This document shows, in pieces, positions 17,253 through 26,614 of a stretch of DNA of 64,000 bases. The stretch covers positions 1 to 64,000 of the forward strand of contig NZ_JAAIYP010000044.1 of the NCBI RefSeq assembly GCF_011022235.1, read 5' to 3'. Position 1 is the first letter of the stretch; each line of letters starts with the position of its first letter. The notes under the pieces are model-generated. The model saw only the letters and a list, made by a program, of their open reading frames with translations, was not told where the DNA came from and ran no database searches. Made by a program: the position numbers and the translations under genes. The stretch is from Magnetospirillum aberrantis SpK. Lineage in GTDB: Bacteria > Pseudomonadota > Alphaproteobacteria > Rhodospirillales > Magnetospirillaceae.

Positions 17253-18674
17253 ATGAGGATGCCGCGTTTTTTCGTCCTGTCGCTGTTGGCCATGGCGGCC
17301 GTGGTGCCGCCGATGACAGCCGGGTCGGCGCAGGCCCAGCAGGTGCCCTCGTCGCGGGAACAAATTTCGCTGTCTTTTTCCCCGCTGGTCAAATCGGCGG
17401 CTCCGGCGGTGGTGAACATCTACACCAAGCGGGTGGTGCGGGCCGCCGCCTCGCCCTTGCTGAACGATCCGTTCTTTCGCCGTTTCTTCGGTGATGCGTT
17501 GCCGCCGGGCGCGGTGAAGGAGAAGATCCAGCGGTCGTTGGGGTCGGGGGTCATCCTTTCGCCCGATGGCACGGTGGTCACCAACCACCACGTCATCAAG
17601 GACGCCGACGAGGTCACGGTGGTCTTGTCCGACCGCCGCGAGTTCGAGGCCCATATCGTCGGCTCCGACGAACGCACCGATCTGGCGGTGCTGAAGATCG
17701 ATCCCAGCCGGGGCGAAAGCCTGCCGGTGCTGAGCATGGGCGATTCCGACGCGCTTGAAGTGGGCGACCTGGTCATCGCCATCGGCAATCCGTTCGGTGT
17801 CGGCCAGACGGTGACCAGCGGCATCGTTTCGGCGCTGGCGCGCACCAATGTCGGCATCAGCGACTATCGTTCGTTCATCCAGACGGACGCGGCCATCAAT
17901 CCCGGAAATTCCGGCGGCGCGCTGGTGGACATGAGCGGCCGGCTGATCGGCATCAACTCGGCGATCTATTCCAAGGATGGCGGCTCGAACGGCATCGGCT
18001 TCGCCATTCCCACCTCCCTGGTCAAGACGGTGATCGCCAGCATCACCCAAAGCGGCAAGGTGGTGCGGCCGTGGCTGGGGGCGTCGGGACAGGCGGTGAC
18101 CAGCGAACTGGCCCAGGCGATGAGCTTGCCGCGCCCGATCGGCGTGTTGTTGAACGGTATCGCCAAGGGCGGTCCGGCGGATCGCGCCGGTCTCAGGGTC
18201 GGCGACGTGGTCACCCACATTCAGGGGCGCGAGGTGGACGACGCCGAGGCCATGCGCTTCCGTCTCGCCACCTTGGCCCCCGGTGCCGAGGCCCAGGTCA
18301 CCTACATGCGCGATGGTGCCGAACATACCGCCTTGGTTCGTTTGATCGCGCCGCCGGAGACCCCCCCGCGCGAGGTGACCGACATCGGCGGTTCCAATCC
18401 CTTTACCGGGGCGACCCTCGCCAACCTCAACCCCGCTTTGGCCGAGGAAGTGGGCATGGCCAGCGTGTCGACCGGGGTGGTGGTGTTGCGCATCAAGCGT
18501 GGTTCGGTCGCCCATCGGCTTCAGTTCCAGCCGGGCGACATCATCTTGCGCATCAACGACCAGACGGTATCGACGGTGGCCGAGGCCAAGGCATTGTTGG
18601 CGGCGCGTGCGGACACATGGCGGGTCACCATCAATCGTGATGGTCAGACCCTGAGCTTGCAGGTCGGCGGGTGA
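17253..18674 (+). CDS. DegP/DegQ-type periplasmic serine protease
   Basis: Trypsin-like HtrA protease for periplasmic protein quality control. The product is 473 residues: a cleavable signal peptide ending AQA near residue 28; the protease domain with catalytic His113 (TNHHVI), Asp143 (RTDLAVLK) and Ser220 (PGNSGGAL); then two PDZ domains (about 265-360 and 385-470), the first with GVLLNGIAKGGPADRAGLR. AAGGGG precedes the ATG. Its last bases overlap rarA (GTGA), so the two are probably co-translated. Which HtrA paralogue it is cannot be told here. Confidence 0.93.
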   Translation: MRMPRFFVLSLLAMAAVVPPMTAGSAQAQQVPSSREQISLSFSPLVKSAAPAVVNIYTKRVVRAAASPLLNDPFFRRFFGDALPPGAVKEKIQRSLGSGVILSPDGTVVTNHHVIKDADEVTVVLSDRREFEAHIVGSDERTDLAVLKIDPSRGESLPVLSMGDSDALEVGDLVIAIGNPFGVGQTVTSGIVSALARTNVGISDYRSFIQTDAAINPGNSGGALVDMSGRLIGINSAIYSKDGGSNGIGFAIPTSLVKTVIASITQSGKVVRPWLGASGQAVTSELAQAMSLPRPIGVLLNGIAKGGPADRAGLRVGDVVTHIQGREVDDAEAMRFRLATLAPGAEAQVTYMRDGAEHTALVRLIAPPETPPREVTDIGGSNPFTGATLANLNPALAEEVGMASVSTGVVVLRIKRGSVAHRLQFQPGDIILRINDQTVSTVAEAKALLAARADTWRVTINRDGQTLSLQVGG

Positions 18675-19972
18675 GCTCGCTTTTCGAGCGCGACGAGGAT
18701 CGACCGCTGGCCGACCGCCTGCGTCCGCAGGATTTGGACCAGGTGGTCGGCCAGGACCACCTGATCGGTCCGACCGGTCCTTTGGGGCGCATGCTGGCTG
18801 CCGGGCGGTTGTCGTCGTTCATCCTGTGGGGGCCGCCCGGTTGCGGCAAGACCACCATCGCCCGCCTGTTGGCCGAACGGACCAAGCTGCATTTCGAACC
18901 GTTGTCGGCGGTGTTCTCGGGCGTGGCCGATCTGCGCAAGGTGTTCGATGCGGCCGCCAAGCGCAAGGAGGTGGGGCAGGGCACCTTGTTGTTCGTGGAC
19001 GAAATCCACCGTTTCAACCGGGCGCAACAGGATGGTTTCCTGCCTTACGTGGAAAACGGCACGGTGGTTCTGGTCGGCGCCACCACCGAAAATCCCAGCT
19101 TCGAACTGAACGGCGCGCTTTTGTCACGCTGTCAGGTGATGGTGCTCAACCGGCTGGACGAAGCCGCGCTTGAAGTGTTGATCGGCCGGGCCGAGGCGCT
19201 GGTCGGCCACGCCCTGCCACTGGACGACGACGCCCGTGTCCAGCTCAAGGCGCTGGCCGATGGCGACGGCCGCTACTTCCTGAACATGGTCGAGGCGCTG
19301 TCCATCCTGCCGCCCGAACCCAAGCTCGACCCCGCCGGCTTGGCGCGGGTAGTGCAAAAACGCGCTCCGGCCTATGACAAGGATCGCGAGGGGCATTACA
19401 ACCTGATCAGCGCGCTGCACAAGTCGCTGCGCGGTTCCGACACCGACGCGGCGCTTTATTGGATGGCGCGCATGCTGGACGGTGGCGAGGACCCGCTTTA
19501 CCTGTTGCGTCGTCTGGCCCGTTTCGCGGTCGAGGACATCGGTCTGGCCGATCCCGGAGCGCTGACCCAGGCCATCGCCGCCTGGGATCTGTACGAACGC
19601 CTGGGCAGTCCCGAAGGCGAGCTGGCCATCGCCCAATTGGTGATCTATCTCGGCACCGCGCCCAAATCCAACGCCGGCTACAAGGCGTTCAAGGGGGCCA
19701 TGCGCACGGCACGCCAGACCGGCAGCCTGATGCCACCCATGCATATCCTGAATGCCCCGACCAAGATGATGAAGGATCTGGGCTACGCCGACGGCTACCA
19801 ATACGACCACGACACCGCCGAAGGTTTCTCGGGCCAGAACTATTTCCCGGACGGCATGACCCGCCAACGGTTCTACGATCCGCCGGAACGCGGCTTCGAA
19901 CGGGAGTTGCGCAAGCGGGTGGATTATTGGGATCGGCTGCGGGCCCGCAAGGGGACGACGGAAAAGCTGTAG
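18671..19972 (+). CDS. rarA: Replication-associated recombination ATPase RarA (MgsA)
   Basis: RarA is a clamp-loader-like AAA+ ATPase acting at stalled replication forks. The product is 433 residues. Walker A is GPPGCGKTT at 54-62 and Walker B LLFVDEIHRFN at 106-116. The sensor region GATTENPSFELNGALLSRC and the C-terminal MgsA region (GTAPKSNAGYKAF, QNYFPDGM) are typical. The GTG start overlaps the TGA of the protease gene by four bases. Confidence 0.95.
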   Translation: MSSLFERDEDRPLADRLRPQDLDQVVGQDHLIGPTGPLGRMLAAGRLSSFILWGPPGCGKTTIARLLAERTKLHFEPLSAVFSGVADLRKVFDAAAKRKEVGQGTLLFVDEIHRFNRAQQDGFLPYVENGTVVLVGATTENPSFELNGALLSRCQVMVLNRLDEAALEVLIGRAEALVGHALPLDDDARVQLKALADGDGRYFLNMVEALSILPPEPKLDPAGLARVVQKRAPAYDKDREGHYNLISALHKSLRGSDTDAALYWMARMLDGGEDPLYLLRRLARFAVEDIGLADPGALTQAIAAWDLYERLGSPEGELAIAQLVIYLGTAPKSNAGYKAFKGAMRTARQTGSLMPPMHILNAPTKMMKDLGYADGYQYDHDTAEGFSGQNYFPDGMTRQRFYDPPERGFERELRKRVDYWDRLRARKGTTEKL

Positions 19973-20021
19973 CGTCACTTCGTGTTACAATATTTTCCCT
20001 AAATTTAAACGGATATTAAAT

Positions 20022-20033
20022 GTGTTGCAACAC
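20022..20033. promoter_or_regulatory. Palindrome upstream of rlpA-like gene
   Basis: GTGTTGCAACAC is a perfect 12-base palindrome in an AT-rich 107-base gap, 46 bases before the RlpA-like start. Its position suits an operator. The half GCAACAC recurs in the pccB upstream gap (26681). No regulator can be assigned. Confidence 0.35.
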
Positions 20034-20079
20034 GCACAGCCCCTGTGGATAGTCCCAGAAGGGACGGGCGAGGAAACTC

Positions 20080-20481
20080 GTGGAGAGGGTGCGCGTGCAG
20101 ATATTCCGCTTTTTCATGGCCGTTGCCGGCCTGGCTCTATTGTCCGGTGAAATCCAGGCGGGAGAAGTGGCGCGAGCCACGTGGTACGGCGGCGCCTATG
20201 CCGGCCGCCCCACCGCCAGTGGTGAAAAATTCGACCCCTGGGCGATGACCGCCGCCCACCCGACCTTGCCCTTGGGGACCTTGGTCGAGGTTCGGCGGCT
20301 GACCAAGAATTCCAGGAACGGCGAGTATCACAGCGTGGTGGTGCGCATCAACGATCGCATGCCAGGGAAAGCGGGGCGGATCGACCTGTCGGAAGGTGCC
20401 GCGCGGGCCCTGCGGTTCCGGGACCTGGGGGGCGGGCCGGTCGAGATCACGCCGCTCAAGCTGTTCGCCGACGCACGCTAA
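20080..20481 (+). CDS. RlpA-like double-psi beta-barrel protein
   Basis: A 133-residue secreted protein with an N-terminal hydrophobic signal (FFMAVAGLALLSGEIQA) and an RlpA-type double-psi beta-barrel. Visible features are ATWYGGAYAGRPTASGEKFD, the TAAHPTLPLGTLVEV block and VRINDRMP...RIDLSEGAARAL. RlpA proteins bind or cleave denuded peptidoglycan glycans at septa. Asp in RINDR, part of the usual active site, is present. It lacks the SPOR domain of E. coli RlpA. The start could be GTG 20080 (best ribosome site) or a GTG or ATG slightly downstream. Confidence 0.85.
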   Translation: MERVRVQIFRFFMAVAGLALLSGEIQAGEVARATWYGGAYAGRPTASGEKFDPWAMTAAHPTLPLGTLVEVRRLTKNSRNGEYHSVVVRINDRMPGKAGRIDLSEGAARALRFRDLGGGPVEITPLKLFADAR

Positions 20482-20688
20482 ACGCTGGTGTCCCGCCGCC
20501 ACCTGGGGCAAAAGAGCCGACGCAGGCGGTAAGGGAACGGATCTGGTCACCACCCTCAGTTCGACTTTCTGGGGCGCGGCCATGGCGACCGTGCGTCAGG
20601 TCGCTGGCTGACACCGATTTTCGTGTTCCTGAGGGGGGGAAGGCGGTAAAACCCCAGCGTCGCCCCTATCGCTGTTGAAAAGACTCTC

Positions 20689-21690
20689 ATGTCCGTCCAG
20701 ATGATCACTGTTTCCGCCGACGACGCCGACATCCGGCTGGACCGGTGGTTCAAGCGCCATTTCCCCGAGGTCGGCCACGGCCTGTTGGAAAAATGGCTGC
20801 GCACCGGTCAGGTGCGGGTGGCCGGCAAGCGGGCGAAGTCCAACCAACGTCTGGAAGCGGGCCAGGACATCCGTGTGCCGCCCATGCCGGCGGCCGACGT
20901 CTCGGCCCGGCCCGAGCAGCCCAAGCGGGCGCCGGTGGACGACAAGACCGCCAAGATGCTGCGGGACGCCATCCTTTACATGGATGACGACGTCATCGCG
21001 CTCAACAAGCCGGCGGGATTGGCGGTGCAGGGGGGGACCGGCATGGCCGACAAGCATCTCGACGCCTGGCTCGACTGTCTGCAATTCGACAAGCCCGAGC
21101 GTCCGCGGCTGGTGCATCGGCTGGACAAGGACACTTCCGGGGTGTTGCTGCTGGGGCGCAGCGCCAGCGCCGCGTCCAAGTTGGCCGCCGCGTTCAAGAG
21201 CCGGGCAGCGCGCAAATGCTATTGGGCGTTGGTGGTGGGGGTGCCCAAGCACCGGCAAGGTCGCATCGACGCGGCATTGGCCAAGTTGCCGGGCCGTGGC
21301 GGCGAGAAGATGGCGGTGGACAACGACGAAGGCAAGCGCGCCGTCACCTGGTATCGGGTGGTGGACAACGCCCTCAAGCGCGCCGCCTGGCTGGAGATGG
21401 AGCCGCGCACCGGCCGCACCCACCAGTTGCGTGCCCATTGCGCGTTGCTGGGCACGCCGATCCTGGGCGACGGCAAGTATGGCGCCGCCGAGGCGTTCAT
21501 TTCCGGCACCGGCGTTTCGCGCAAGCTGCACCTGCATGCCCGTGCCGTGCGTCTGCCTCATCCCCGTACCGGCAAGGAGTTGACGGTGGTCGCCCCCTTG
21601 TCCGAACACATCGCCAAGTCGTTCGAGTTCTTCGGTTTCGACGAGGGGACGGCGGGCAAGCCGTTCCAGGCTTTCGCCGAACTGGAATAA
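20689..21690 (+). CDS. rluC: 23S rRNA pseudouridine synthase, RluC family
   Basis: Pseudouridine synthase of the RluA/RluC/RluD superfamily; RluC modifies 23S rRNA positions 955, 2504 and 2580 in E. coli. The product is 333 residues, with an S4 RNA-binding domain at about 14-75 and the catalytic motif HRLDKDTSG, Asp146. RTGRTHQLRAHCALLGTPILG is conserved. Assignment to RluC rather than RluD rests on the S4 domain and the gene neighbourhood (HAD phosphatase, AsmA, ATP12). It ends in a terminator shared with the convergent gene. Confidence 0.85.
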   Translation: MSVQMITVSADDADIRLDRWFKRHFPEVGHGLLEKWLRTGQVRVAGKRAKSNQRLEAGQDIRVPPMPAADVSARPEQPKRAPVDDKTAKMLRDAILYMDDDVIALNKPAGLAVQGGTGMADKHLDAWLDCLQFDKPERPRLVHRLDKDTSGVLLLGRSASAASKLAAAFKSRAARKCYWALVVGVPKHRQGRIDAALAKLPGRGGEKMAVDNDEGKRAVTWYRVVDNALKRAAWLEMEPRTGRTHQLRAHCALLGTPILGDGKYGAAEAFISGTGVSRKLHLHARAVRLPHPRTGKELTVVAPLSEHIAKSFEFFGFDEGTAGKPFQAFAELE

Positions 21691-21720
21691 AAAAAGGCGG
21701 CATTGCAAGGCCGCCTTTTT
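21691..21720. terminator. Bidirectional terminator
   Basis: AAAAAGGCGGC (21691-21701), 8-base loop, GCCGCCTTTTT (21710-21720). It is A-rich on one side and T-rich on the other, so it serves both rluC and the convergent reverse gene ending at 21741. Confidence 0.9.
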
Positions 21721-21740
21721 CCTGTCGGGCGGGGTTCCGC

Positions 21741-22433
21741 CTACAGTTTGATCTTGTGCTCAAGTCCGCCCTTGCCGTCGGCGGTGAAATCGACGGTGGC
21801 GGTCACCGACTTGCCGCAGGCCTTGAAGGACCAGGTTTCTTTCCAGACACCTTCGGCGATCATGCCTTTTTCGTTGAGCTTGATCGCCTTGGTCTCCTTG
21901 CCGTGCTTGGTGTCGACCGGGATGATCTTGGTGATGTCGTTGCACCCTTTCTTGTCAAGGGCGGCGATGATGTCGCGCATGACCACGCCTTGCATCGGCG
22001 GGTTGGTCATGGTGGTGCCCGGCAACATCAATGCGGCGCGCGGCGGCTGGCCCTCCTTTTGCGCCTGGATCAGCACGTTCTGGAAGGTGGCGGTGCCGCA
22101 ACGGTCCATCTTGATGCGGTCCAGCCACAACCCGGCCACCGGATGGATTCCGGTTTCGAAATAGGGCATGTTGTAGATGGTCAGGCTGGCCCGCTCCTTG
22201 GGCTTGTGCTCTTTGCATTCGGGGGCGGAAATGGTGTCGCCCATGACCGCCAACTGGGAAATCATCGACTTGTAGCCGGGGCTGGTGACATAGGCCTGAA
22301 AGCGCTGCTGGGGGTCTTGCGACTGTTCGGCGGCCGGCACCTGGGGGGCGGGCTGCTCGGAAGTGGTCTGCGCCAGTGCGGGGGCGGACACGGCGGCAAG
22401 CGCGAAGGCAAGGGTAGAGAGGCCGAAACGCAT
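21741..22433 (-). CDS. Secreted protein of unknown function
   Basis: A 230-residue protein. I choose the ATG at 22433 (MRFGLSTLAFALAAVSAPALAQ), which opens a clear signal peptide cleaved near residue 22; a longer frame upstream only adds a non-signal stretch. The mature part starts with a Gln/Pro-rich segment, has four cysteines (in PECKEH, DRCGTA, KGCNDI and FKACGK) that could form two disulphides, and ends GGLEHKIKL. No family is recognised. It is divergent from the HAD gene and ends at a shared terminator. Confidence 0.75.
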   Translation of the reverse strand: MRFGLSTLAFALAAVSAPALAQTTSEQPAPQVPAAEQSQDPQQRFQAYVTSPGYKSMISQLAVMGDTISAPECKEHKPKERASLTIYNMPYFETGIHPVAGLWLDRIKMDRCGTATFQNVLIQAQKEGQPPRAALMLPGTTMTNPPMQGVVMRDIIAALDKKGCNDITKIIPVDTKHGKETKAIKLNEKGMIAEGVWKETWSFKACGKSVTATVDFTADGKGGLEHKIKL

Positions 22434-22699
22434 GTGAAGCGATCTCCATGGTGGCGCCCTTGCCTTTCTGCGTGCAAGGGGCGCCGGGCATTCCAACCGG
22501 TCCGCCAGCGGGCGCGGGCGGGTTTCGGGTGTCGGGCGATGGCGACGACGGCGCGCACATTACTCCAACCCTTGCGTCAAGGACAGGGGCAAGCATGGCA
22601 TGGGTGCAAGTCGCCTCACTTTCGCCATCGTTCGGCGGTTGGTTGCAGGCTGGGCTTGGGGTAAGCTCTGCGACCGAACCATATGGATGTGGCCTTTCC

Positions 22700-23383
22700 A
22701 TGAGCCGTCTGCGACTCGCCGTCTTCGACGTCGACGGGACCTTGATCGATTCCGAACACAACATCGTGGCCGCCATGACCGAGGCGTGGTCGCGCATGGA
22801 CCTGGGGGTTCCCGATCCCGCGGCGGTCCGTCGGGTCATCGGCCTGTCGCTGGTCGAAGCGTGCGCCGCCTTGTTGCCCGGTATCGAACACGACACCCAT
22901 CGCATCGTGGCCGAACATTACAAGGATGCGTTTCGCGCCTTGCGGTTGTTGCCCAATACCGTCGAGCCGCTGTTTCCCGGTGTTGTCGAGACGCTGACGG
23001 CGCTTGACGCCGATGGCTGGCTTTTGGGGCTGGCGACCGGAAAGTCGCGACGCGGCGTCGATTCCATGCTGCACAACCACGCGCTCGACGGGCGTTTCGT
23101 CACCATCCAAACCGCCGACGACAATCCCGGCAAGCCGCATCCCGGCATGTTGCTGCGGGCGGCGGCGGAAACCGGTGTGGCGGCGGCCGACGTGGTGATG
23201 ATCGGCGACACCGCCTACGACATGGCCATGGCCCGTGCCGCCAAGGCCCATGCCGTCGGCGTGTCGTGGGGCTATCATTCCGTCGCCGAGCTTGAGCAAT
23301 CGGGGGCGCATGTGGTGATCGACAGTTTCGACGGTCTGGCGGAAATGCTGACCGTTTCCCTGGGAGACGCGCCATGCGCCTGA
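22700..23383 (+). CDS. HAD-family phosphatase, phosphoglycolate phosphatase-like
   Basis: A 227-residue haloacid dehalogenase hydrolase. Motif I is FDVDGTLID with nucleophile Asp10 and Asp12, motif II the ATGKS region, motif III GKPHPGML and motif IV VMIGDTAYDMAMA. The cap is the small helical type of Gph/PGP enzymes, so phosphoglycolate or a related small phosphate is likely; the true substrate is uncertain. The start at 22700 (MSRLRLAVFD) is chosen over an upstream frame that overlaps the divergent signal-peptide gene. Its end overlaps the AsmA start by ten bases. Confidence 0.88.
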   Translation: MSRLRLAVFDVDGTLIDSEHNIVAAMTEAWSRMDLGVPDPAAVRRVIGLSLVEACAALLPGIEHDTHRIVAEHYKDAFRALRLLPNTVEPLFPGVVETLTALDADGWLLGLATGKSRRGVDSMLHNHALDGRFVTIQTADDNPGKPHPGMLLRAAAETGVAAADVVMIGDTAYDMAMARAAKAHAVGVSWGYHSVAELEQSGAHVVIDSFDGLAEMLTVSLGDAPCA

Positions 23384-25665
23384 GTGCCGCTCTCAAGTTG
23401 CTGGCCGTGCTGCTTGCCGCCTTGACGGTGGCGCTGGTGGCTGCGGTCAAGTCCATGGACATGGGCAAGCTCAAGACCTTGGCCGTCGAGCAGGTCCGCG
23501 CGGCCACCGGGCGCGAGCTGGTTTTGGCCGGGCCTTTGGAACTGCGCCTTGGGTTGGTGCCCCGGCTGATCGCCAACGACGTCAGCCTGTCCAACATGCC
23601 CGGCGGCAGCCGGCCGACCATGGTGTCGGTCGAGCGGATCGAGGCCGAGGTGGCGTTGCTGCCGTTGCTCAAACGCGAAATCCGCGTCCAGCGTCTGGTG
23701 TTGTCGTCCCCCGACGTCCTGTTGGAAACCGACCGCGCCGGCCACGGCAACTGGTCGTTCACGGCGGCGGACAACGTGTCCGAACCATTGCCGCCGGCCA
23801 AGGGCGGCCCTCCGGCGACCCGCTTCACCTTGCGTGAGGTCAAGATCAAGAACGCCCGCTTGTTCTGGCGTGACGGCATGGCCGGCAACGGCCGTCATTT
23901 CAACCTGCACAAGCTGATGGTGCAGCCCGAGGCCTTGGGCAAGGGCGGGGTGGCGGTCCAGGCGGTGGGCGACCTTGAGGGGCGCATGCTGAACCTGGAT
24001 GGCCGGCTGGTCATGCCCGCCGCCGAGGACAAGCCTTGGGGGGTGCACCTGCAAGGCAGCTTCGACGCCATCCAGGCCAAGGTCGAAGGAACCGTGGCCG
24101 ATCCGTTGGGCGGCCGAGGCATCGAATTGGCCGTGGCGGCCCAAGGTGACGAACTGGGCAAGGTGGTCTTGCATTCCCAGGCGCCGGGCAAGCCCTTGGA
24201 TGCTCAGTCCCCGTTGGCGCTGGGACCGTTCAAGCTGTCGGCCCGTCTGACCGACGGGCACGGATTGCTGGCGGTGGCCGATCTGGACCTGACCGCCGGC
24301 CGGCGCGACGCCTTGTTGGTGACGGCGCGGGGCGGTGTCGCCGACCTGATGGCGCTGACGGGAGTGGAACTGACGCTTGGCGCCGACAGCGACACCTTGG
24401 CCGGTTTGTCGCGCCTGACCGGAAGCGAGGTGCCGTCCATCGGCCCGCTCAAGGCGACGGGCCAGTTGTCCGGTGGTGGGACGCAATGGAAGCTGGGTGA
24501 CTTCAAGGCCAATCTGGGCGGCAGCGACCTGAGTGGCCAGTTGGCTTTGGACATGAGCCAACGGCCCCGGCTGAGCGGGGCTTTGACCTCGGTGGCGCTG
24601 GCTCTTGCCGACTTCACCACGCCGGCGTCGAAACCGGGAGAAAAGCTGGCGCCCAAAGGATTGAAAGCGGCCAATGACGGTCGGCTGTTCCCGGCGACGC
24701 CCGTGTCGTTTTCCGCTTTGCGCAGTTTCGACGCCAAGGTGGATCTGCATGTCGGCCGGTTGGACCTGGGCAAGGCGCATCTGACCGACGCCACCGCCCA
24801 AATGTCGGTGGCCGATGGCCGGTTGTCCGTCCGGCCACTACGCGCCGCGCTGGCCGGCGGCACGGTCGAAGCGGAAATGACCCTGGCCGCCCTGGATAAG
24901 GGCGGCGATCTGGCGCTCAAGCTTCAGGGGCGCGGTGTCGATTTGGGGCGCATGCTGAAAGAGGCCGGGATCGACGCTTTGGCCGGCGGCCGCTCAACTT
25001 TGCGCCTCGATCTGCACGGCCGGGGCGAATCGTGGCGGGCGTTGATGGCTTCTAGTTCGGGGGAAAGCGTGCTCAGCGTCGGCGAGGGGCGGGTGCACAA
25101 CACCGCCATCGACTGGGCGGCCGGCGATCTGCTGATCCAGGTGTTGGGCGTGCTCAATCCGCTGAGCCGGTCCGAGGATGACACGCCTTTGTCCTGTGCG
25201 GTGGTCCGGTTCGTGGTGCGTGACGGCATCGCCACCGCGGATCGCGGTATCGCGGTGGAAACCGCCAAGGTCAACGTGGTCGGAAGCGGGACGGTGGACC
25301 TGCGCGACGAGCGGTTGGACCTGGGGATCGTGCCCAAGGCCCGCGATGGCATCGGATTGTCGCTGACCTCGCCTCTGGCGGGGCTGACCCGTGTGCGCGG
25401 CACCCTGGCCGAACCGTCGCTGTCGCTGGACGAGATGGGAACGGCTCGGACCGCCGCCTCGGTGGGGGCGGCGATGGCCACCGGCGGGCTGTCGCTGTTG
25501 GGTGAGGCCTTGTTCGACCGCCTGACTGGCGACGACACCCCGTGCAAGACCGCGCTGGGGAATGCACCGGCTAAAAGTGACAAGGGCAAGAAGCCTGCCG
25601 GCAAGAAGGGACGTAAGCAGTCCCGAAGCGAATCCGGTTTCCTTGATGGCCTGTTCGGTGGCTGA
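23374..25665 (+). CDS. AsmA family protein
   Basis: A 763-residue inner-membrane-anchored protein. One N-terminal membrane segment (LLAVLLAALTVALVAAV) is followed by a long periplasmic domain of repeated beta-strand units. The C-terminal AsmA-type region reads DERLDLGIVPKARDGIGLSL and GTLAEPSLSLDE, with a Lys-rich tail. AsmA proteins belong to the bridge-like lipid-transfer superfamily and affect outer-membrane lipid homeostasis. The start overlaps the HAD gene; the ATP12 gene follows after 70 bases. Confidence 0.9.
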   Translation: MRLSAALKLLAVLLAALTVALVAAVKSMDMGKLKTLAVEQVRAATGRELVLAGPLELRLGLVPRLIANDVSLSNMPGGSRPTMVSVERIEAEVALLPLLKREIRVQRLVLSSPDVLLETDRAGHGNWSFTAADNVSEPLPPAKGGPPATRFTLREVKIKNARLFWRDGMAGNGRHFNLHKLMVQPEALGKGGVAVQAVGDLEGRMLNLDGRLVMPAAEDKPWGVHLQGSFDAIQAKVEGTVADPLGGRGIELAVAAQGDELGKVVLHSQAPGKPLDAQSPLALGPFKLSARLTDGHGLLAVADLDLTAGRRDALLVTARGGVADLMALTGVELTLGADSDTLAGLSRLTGSEVPSIGPLKATGQLSGGGTQWKLGDFKANLGGSDLSGQLALDMSQRPRLSGALTSVALALADFTTPASKPGEKLAPKGLKAANDGRLFPATPVSFSALRSFDAKVDLHVGRLDLGKAHLTDATAQMSVADGRLSVRPLRAALAGGTVEAEMTLAALDKGGDLALKLQGRGVDLGRMLKEAGIDALAGGRSTLRLDLHGRGESWRALMASSSGESVLSVGEGRVHNTAIDWAAGDLLIQVLGVLNPLSRSEDDTPLSCAVVRFVVRDGIATADRGIAVETAKVNVVGSGTVDLRDERLDLGIVPKARDGIGLSLTSPLAGLTRVRGTLAEPSLSLDEMGTARTAASVGAAMATGGLSLLGEALFDRLTGDDTPCKTALGNAPAKSDKGKKPAGKKGRKQSRSESGFLDGLFGG

Positions 25666-25735
25666 GAGCGTGGGGCTTGCCGTGTCCGCCGTTTTCCCCT
25701 ATGTCCCGGCGACATTCTGAGCAAGAGCCGGCGCC

Positions 25736-26443
25736 ATGCTGAACAAGACCTTGAAACGTTTTTACAAACTGGCCGAGGTGGCCGAAGTGTCGGGCGGTTT
25801 CGCCGTCCATCTGGATGGCCGCTGCGTCAAGACACCGGCCGGCCGCAAGCTGGAAGTGCCGTTCCGCGCCCTGGCCGAGGCCATGGCCGTCGAATGGCGG
25901 GAGCAGGGCGAGGAGATCAAGCCCAAATCCATGCCCATGACCCAGTTGGTCAGCACCGCGCTGGATCGCGTCGGCCCCGAACGCGCCACCATCTTGGATC
26001 AGTTGACCCGGTTTTCCGACACGGACCTGCTGTGTTATCGCGCCGAAGCCCCCCAGGATCTGGTGGCGCGCCAGACCGGGCAATGGCAACCGTTGCTCGA
26101 CTGGGCGGCGGAGGCCATCGGTGCCCGTCTGGTGGTCACCACCGGTGTGATCGCGGTGGACCAGCCGGCCGGGGCGGTGGCGGCGCTGGCGGCGCGGCTT
26201 GACGGATACGACGACTGGCGGCTGACGGCGGCGCAGGCGACGTGCGCCGCCGCGGGGTCTTTGGTGCTGGCCCTGGCGCTGGTGGAAGGGCGGCTGGATG
26301 GCGAGCGGACCTACGCCCTGTCGCAGTTGGACGAGACCTTCCAGATCGAACAATGGGGTGAGGATGCCGAGGCCGCAGACCGTCGTGCGGCCCTTCGTCG
26401 TGACATCCTGGCGGCCGAGCGGTTGCTGGCATTGGCCGTTTGA
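25736..26443 (+). CDS. ATP12 family chaperone for F1-ATPase assembly
   Basis: A 235-residue homologue of mitochondrial Atp12, the chaperone that protects the F1 alpha subunit before hexamer assembly. Family hallmarks are FAVHLDGRCVKTPAGRKLEVP near the N-terminus (residues about 22-42), AVEWREQGEEI, and SQLDETFQIEQWGEDAEA near the C-terminus. It is typical of alphaproteobacteria and mitochondria, which supports the taxonomic call. It ends the rluC-HAD-asmA-ATP12 neighbourhood. Confidence 0.93.
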   Translation: MLNKTLKRFYKLAEVAEVSGGFAVHLDGRCVKTPAGRKLEVPFRALAEAMAVEWREQGEEIKPKSMPMTQLVSTALDRVGPERATILDQLTRFSDTDLLCYRAEAPQDLVARQTGQWQPLLDWAAEAIGARLVVTTGVIAVDQPAGAVAALAARLDGYDDWRLTAAQATCAAAGSLVLALALVEGRLDGERTYALSQLDETFQIEQWGEDAEAADRRAALRRDILAAERLLALAV

Positions 26444-26524
26444 TAACCGGGAAAAAACGCTCGTCGAAAGAAAATTTCCTAAAAATGAGTGGGCGCGCAG
26501 TAGCGTGACCCACCTCATCCTACC

Positions 26525-26553
26525 CGCAAAGCCCCGGTTTCCGGGGCTTTGCG
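26525..26553 (+). terminator. Perfect GC hairpin after the ATP12 gene
   Basis: CGCAAAGCCCCGG (26525-26537), loop TTT, CCGGGGCTTTGCG (26541-26553): a 13-bp perfect stem. It probably terminates the ATP12 unit, with the T run inside the 3' arm. The rest of the 394-base gap before pccB (26444-26837) is AT-richer, holds no gene, and carries candidate regulatory repeats. Confidence 0.7.
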
Positions 26554-26597
26554 CATTATGGGCGGGAAATTAAACCGATGGTGGGGGGAATGGGGTA

Positions 26598-26614
26598 AAG
26601 TAATTTTGTTACTT
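26598..26614. promoter_or_regulatory. Candidate operator upstream of pccB
   Basis: AAGTAA (26598-26603), 5-base spacer, TTACTT (26609-26614): a perfect inverted repeat in the AT-rich part of the pccB upstream gap. A TTGCAACACAAC site follows at 26679 and two TAAAGCC copies lie at about 26641-26660. The binding protein is unknown. Confidence 0.35.

Noticed and set aside
21216-22664. 482-codon forward ORF across rluC and the secreted protein gene
   Set aside because: It runs out of frame through rluC and antisense through the next gene, and crosses a strong terminator.
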